Part shown: piece after piece, positions 41,327 through 43,403 of the stretch
How positions within the stretch are numbered: position 1 is the first letter of the stretch
Layout: each line of letters begins with the position of its first letter
NCBI GenBank assembly: GCA_020073145.1
Contig: JAIQFS010000050.1
Span: 1-43,403 of the forward strand
Source of the DNA: Terriglobia bacterium
Lineage (GTDB): Bacteria > Acidobacteriota > Terriglobia > Bryobacterales > Bryobacteraceae
Direction of reading: 5' to 3'
Length of the DNA stretch: 43,403 nucleotides
Made by a program: the position numbers and the translations under genes
Notes under the pieces: model-generated
Database searches by the model: none
What the model saw: the letters and a program-made list of their open reading frames with translations, nothing else
Told to the model about the DNA's origin: nothing

Positions 41327-42823
41327 ATGAGAACACTACCGTTGATCCTGGCTTTCGGCGTAGCCTCCACCGCCTTCGGCGCGGGTTCCCCGGTCGCCGA
41401 CGCCGCGCAGAACCGCGACGGCGCCGCGCTGCAGTCCCTGCTCCGTCAGAAAGCGGACGTCACCCTGGCGCAGCCCGACGGCACCACCGCGCTCCATTGG
41501 GCGGCGCACTGGAACGACCTCGACATGGCCAACCTGCTGCTCCGCGCCGGCGCCCGTCCCAACGCGGCCAATCGCTACGGCGACACGCCCCTGGCGGAAG
41601 CCGCGACCCTGGGAAACCCCGCGCTGATTGGAGCGTTGCTCAAGGCCGGGGCCGATGCCAAAACTCTGACCACGGCCGACGGGGAGACGGTGCTGATGAC
41701 CGCGGCCCGGGCCGGAAACACCGAAGCCTTTAAGCTTCTGCTCGATCATGGAGCCGATGTCAACGCAGTGGAAAAATATCGCGGCCAGACCGCCCTCATG
41801 TGGGCCGCCGCCGAACGCCACCCGGCCATCGTGAAATTGCTGCTCGAGCATGGCGCGGATTGGAAAATCCGTTCCTTCGACCGGCCCACCAAACTCCCCA
41901 AGCTCAGCGCGGCGTCTTCGGTGTCGCCGATGTCGCGCGGCGGACTCACTGCCTTTCTGTTCACTGCGCGCGAAGGGGACATCGAGACCGGCACGGTCAT
42001 GCTCGATGCCGGCGTCGATATCAATCAGCTGGACGTGGATGGCGCCAACGCCTTGGTGGTGTCGCTCATGAACAAGCACTACGCCTTTGCCAAGTTTCTG
42101 CTCGATCGCGGGGCGGACCCAAATCTGGCCGACGACAAAGGCCGCGCGGCGCTCTACGCCGCCGTGGACATTCGCAATGAAGACTGGTCCTCGATGCCGT
42201 CACGGAAGGAGAACGATCCTCTCCCCAGCATCGAGATCGTGAAGGCTCTGTTGGCGCACGGCGCACAACCGAACATGGCACTCACCAAGAACCTCGGCGG
42301 CCGCAGCGGCATGGACCTGGGCGACACCACTCTCGATGCCGGCACCACTCCCTTCATGCGCGCCGCCCGTTCCGGAGACGCGGCCGCGATGCAACTGCTG
42401 CTGCAGAACGGCGCCGACCCCAAACTCGCCACCAAAGACGGCAGCACCGCTCTCATGTTCGCCGCCGGCGTCGGCTACCGCGACAAGAACACGCGCGGCA
42501 CGGAGAACGAAGCGCTCGACGCCGTTAAGCTCTGCCTAGCGCAAGGCATGGATATCAATCAGGCCAATTCCAAAGGAGAGACACCCCTCCATGGAGCGGC
42601 CTTACGCGGGTCCGACCTTCTGGTGCAATTCCTGGTGGACCACGGCGCCGCCCTCGACGCCAAAATGAAGCAGGGCTTTACGCCGCTGGACGTCGCCATG
42701 GGCAAGAGCATCTTCGGCCAGCTTCCCGTCCCCCACGAGAGCACGGTGGCCCTGATCCGCAAGATGGGCGGCCTCGAAGGGAAGCGGGAGAACGTCGCCG
42801 CCGTCCCCCCACCGGCCCATTAG
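41327..42823 (+). CDS. Secreted ankyrin-repeat protein
   Basis: A 498-residue protein with a signal peptide (LPLILAFGVASTAFGAG) and about nine to ten ankyrin units. Examples are DGTTALHWAAHWNDLDMANLLLRAGA and KGETPLHGAALRGSDLLVQFLVDHGA (each seen in part). Ankyrin stacks bind proteins, so a scaffold for the DUF1592/DUF1552 pair is a natural guess. It begins 5 bases after the DUF1552 stop, so it belongs to the same transcript. Longer spacers between some units (about residues 180-205 and 285-345) may form loops. No catalytic domain is visible. Confidence 0.88.
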   Translation: MRTLPLILAFGVASTAFGAGSPVADAAQNRDGAALQSLLRQKADVTLAQPDGTTALHWAAHWNDLDMANLLLRAGARPNAANRYGDTPLAEAATLGNPALIGALLKAGADAKTLTTADGETVLMTAARAGNTEAFKLLLDHGADVNAVEKYRGQTALMWAAAERHPAIVKLLLEHGADWKIRSFDRPTKLPKLSAASSVSPMSRGGLTAFLFTAREGDIETGTVMLDAGVDINQLDVDGANALVVSLMNKHYAFAKFLLDRGADPNLADDKGRAALYAAVDIRNEDWSSMPSRKENDPLPSIEIVKALLAHGAQPNMALTKNLGGRSGMDLGDTTLDAGTTPFMRAARSGDAAAMQLLLQNGADPKLATKDGSTALMFAAGVGYRDKNTRGTENEALDAVKLCLAQGMDINQANSKGETPLHGAALRGSDLLVQFLVDHGAALDAKMKQGFTPLDVAMGKSIFGQLPVPHESTVALIRKMGGLEGKRENVAAVPPPAH

Positions 42824-42944
42824 CCGCCGGGCTGTGACCGCTCTTCGAAGGCGGCCTGTGGGACGGCGAGATCCGCTGCGATTTCACGCCGGATGCCAGG
42901 CTGCTCGTTTTTTTGGGATGCCGATGGCGTGCGGTGATCTGGCC

Positions 42945-43403
42945 TTACGGCAGGAGCATCTCGCTGTGCGCCTGCCAGTCCGGCACCCGGTCCATCCATC
43001 CGAGGCTGGCGAGACGCTCGCGGTTCAGATCCTGCTCCAGCCGCTGATTCACAATCGCGTTGGCGACATGAACGGCTTCCACCGGGCCGGCGGGCTGGTG
43101 CGGATTCGACGGCAGTTGGTGGTGCATGGCGGCGACTTCCGTGATTTCGTCGGGAATGCCCCACAACCACAGCAGGTATCCGCCGACTTCGGCATGAGTG
43201 GTGCCAAACACGTCGCGCTCCGCATCCCTCACCGAGAGCGAATTTCCTTTCGCGTGCCGCAGCACTTCCCCGTATTGTTTGGGGCAATGGTGCGCCAGAA
43301 TCAGTTTTCCCGCATCATGCAGAAGGCCGCCCACAAACGTGTCGTTCATGACGGACTTATGCCAGCCCAGACTGGAAGCTATTTCGCGCGCCAGCGCGGC
43401 GAC
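42945..43403 (-). CDS. HDOD-domain protein, 3' part (cut by window edge)
   Basis: The reading frame runs on the minus strand from the window edge to a stop at 42945 (152 residues). The internal ATG at 43349 is not the start, because the 18 codons before it (VAALAREIASSLGWHKSV) continue the fold. HDOD hallmarks are FVGGLLHDAGKLIL, EVGGYLLWLWGIPDEI and AAMHHQLP. HDOD proteins are degenerate HD-GYP relatives lacking phosphodiesterase activity and act as signalling scaffolds. The N-terminal part, which may include other signalling domains, lies outside the window. The gene converges on the ankyrin gene across 121 bases with no clear terminator. Confidence 0.85.
   Translation of the reverse strand, partial: VAALAREIASSLGWHKSVMNDTFVGGLLHDAGKLILAHHCPKQYGEVLRHAKGNSLSVRDAERDVFGTTHAEVGGYLLWLWGIPDEITEVAAMHHQLPSNPHQPAGPVEAVHVANAIVNQRLEQDLNRERLASLGWMDRVPDWQAHSEMLLP

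Noticed and set aside
39795-41336. Long antisense ORF (513 codons) opposite the DUF1552 gene
   Set aside because: It is the shadow of a well-supported Tat-exported protein and has no recognisable domain.
42824-42944. T-run near 42908 as terminator of the ankyrin gene
   Set aside because: The stem before the T run would be only about three base pairs.

Overview
The window looks like a GC-rich soil or sediment Acidobacteriota chromosome, most like the Bryobacterales/Candidatus Solibacter group. The basis is gene content: three very large TonB-dependent receptors with an N-terminal carboxypeptidase-regulatory-like domain, heptaheme c-type cytochromes carrying TPR tails, the DUF1592/DUF1552 pair, DUF6152, and secreted 'DGKPNLQG' proteins. 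This is recognition by eye, not a database result. No rRNA, tRNA or CRISPR array was seen.

Layout. Positions 1-650 hold two abutting insertion-sequence remnants. Positions 807-1283 hold a RelE/ParE-type toxin-antitoxin pair. On the minus strand, 1518-4893 carries a diheme cytochrome c, a TlpA-like thioredoxin, and an ABC-2 ATPase plus permease. From 5 to 23 kb lies an electron-transfer and outer-membrane region. It has a stand-alone heptaheme TPR cytochrome, then two copies of one divergent module (giant receptor on minus, heptaheme TPR cytochrome on plus). Between the copies are a TPR protein and an NqrB/RnfD-like membrane protein fused to seven cysteine-paired Sel1 repeats. Genes for a sigma-region-4-like DNA-binding protein and a LysR regulator follow.

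From 24.4 to 42.8 kb the sequence reads as one catabolic regulon. A third giant receptor, a polysaccharide deacetylase, a five-gene minus-strand operon (PcpA/LinE-type ring-cleaving dioxygenase, DUF6152 protein, two DGKPNLQG proteins, short MetE-like zinc protein), a GntR/FCD repressor, and a plus-strand run (third DGKPNLQG paralogue, DUF1592 cytochrome, Tat-exported DUF1552 protein, ankyrin protein) surround repeated copies of the palindrome TGCATGCA. Eight exact copies lie between 24444 and 37590 and none was found elsewhere. Three genes share the same control region: TTGACA, an 18-base spacer, TATAAT or TATACT, 18-19 bases, then the palindrome. I infer that the GntR protein represses the receptor, the dioxygenase operon and the divergent secreted-protein gene, and that these genes import and degrade a phenolic (hydroquinone-like, possibly methoxylated) compound. 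The substrate is not determined by the sequence.

The right edge holds the 3' part of an HDOD-domain signalling gene.
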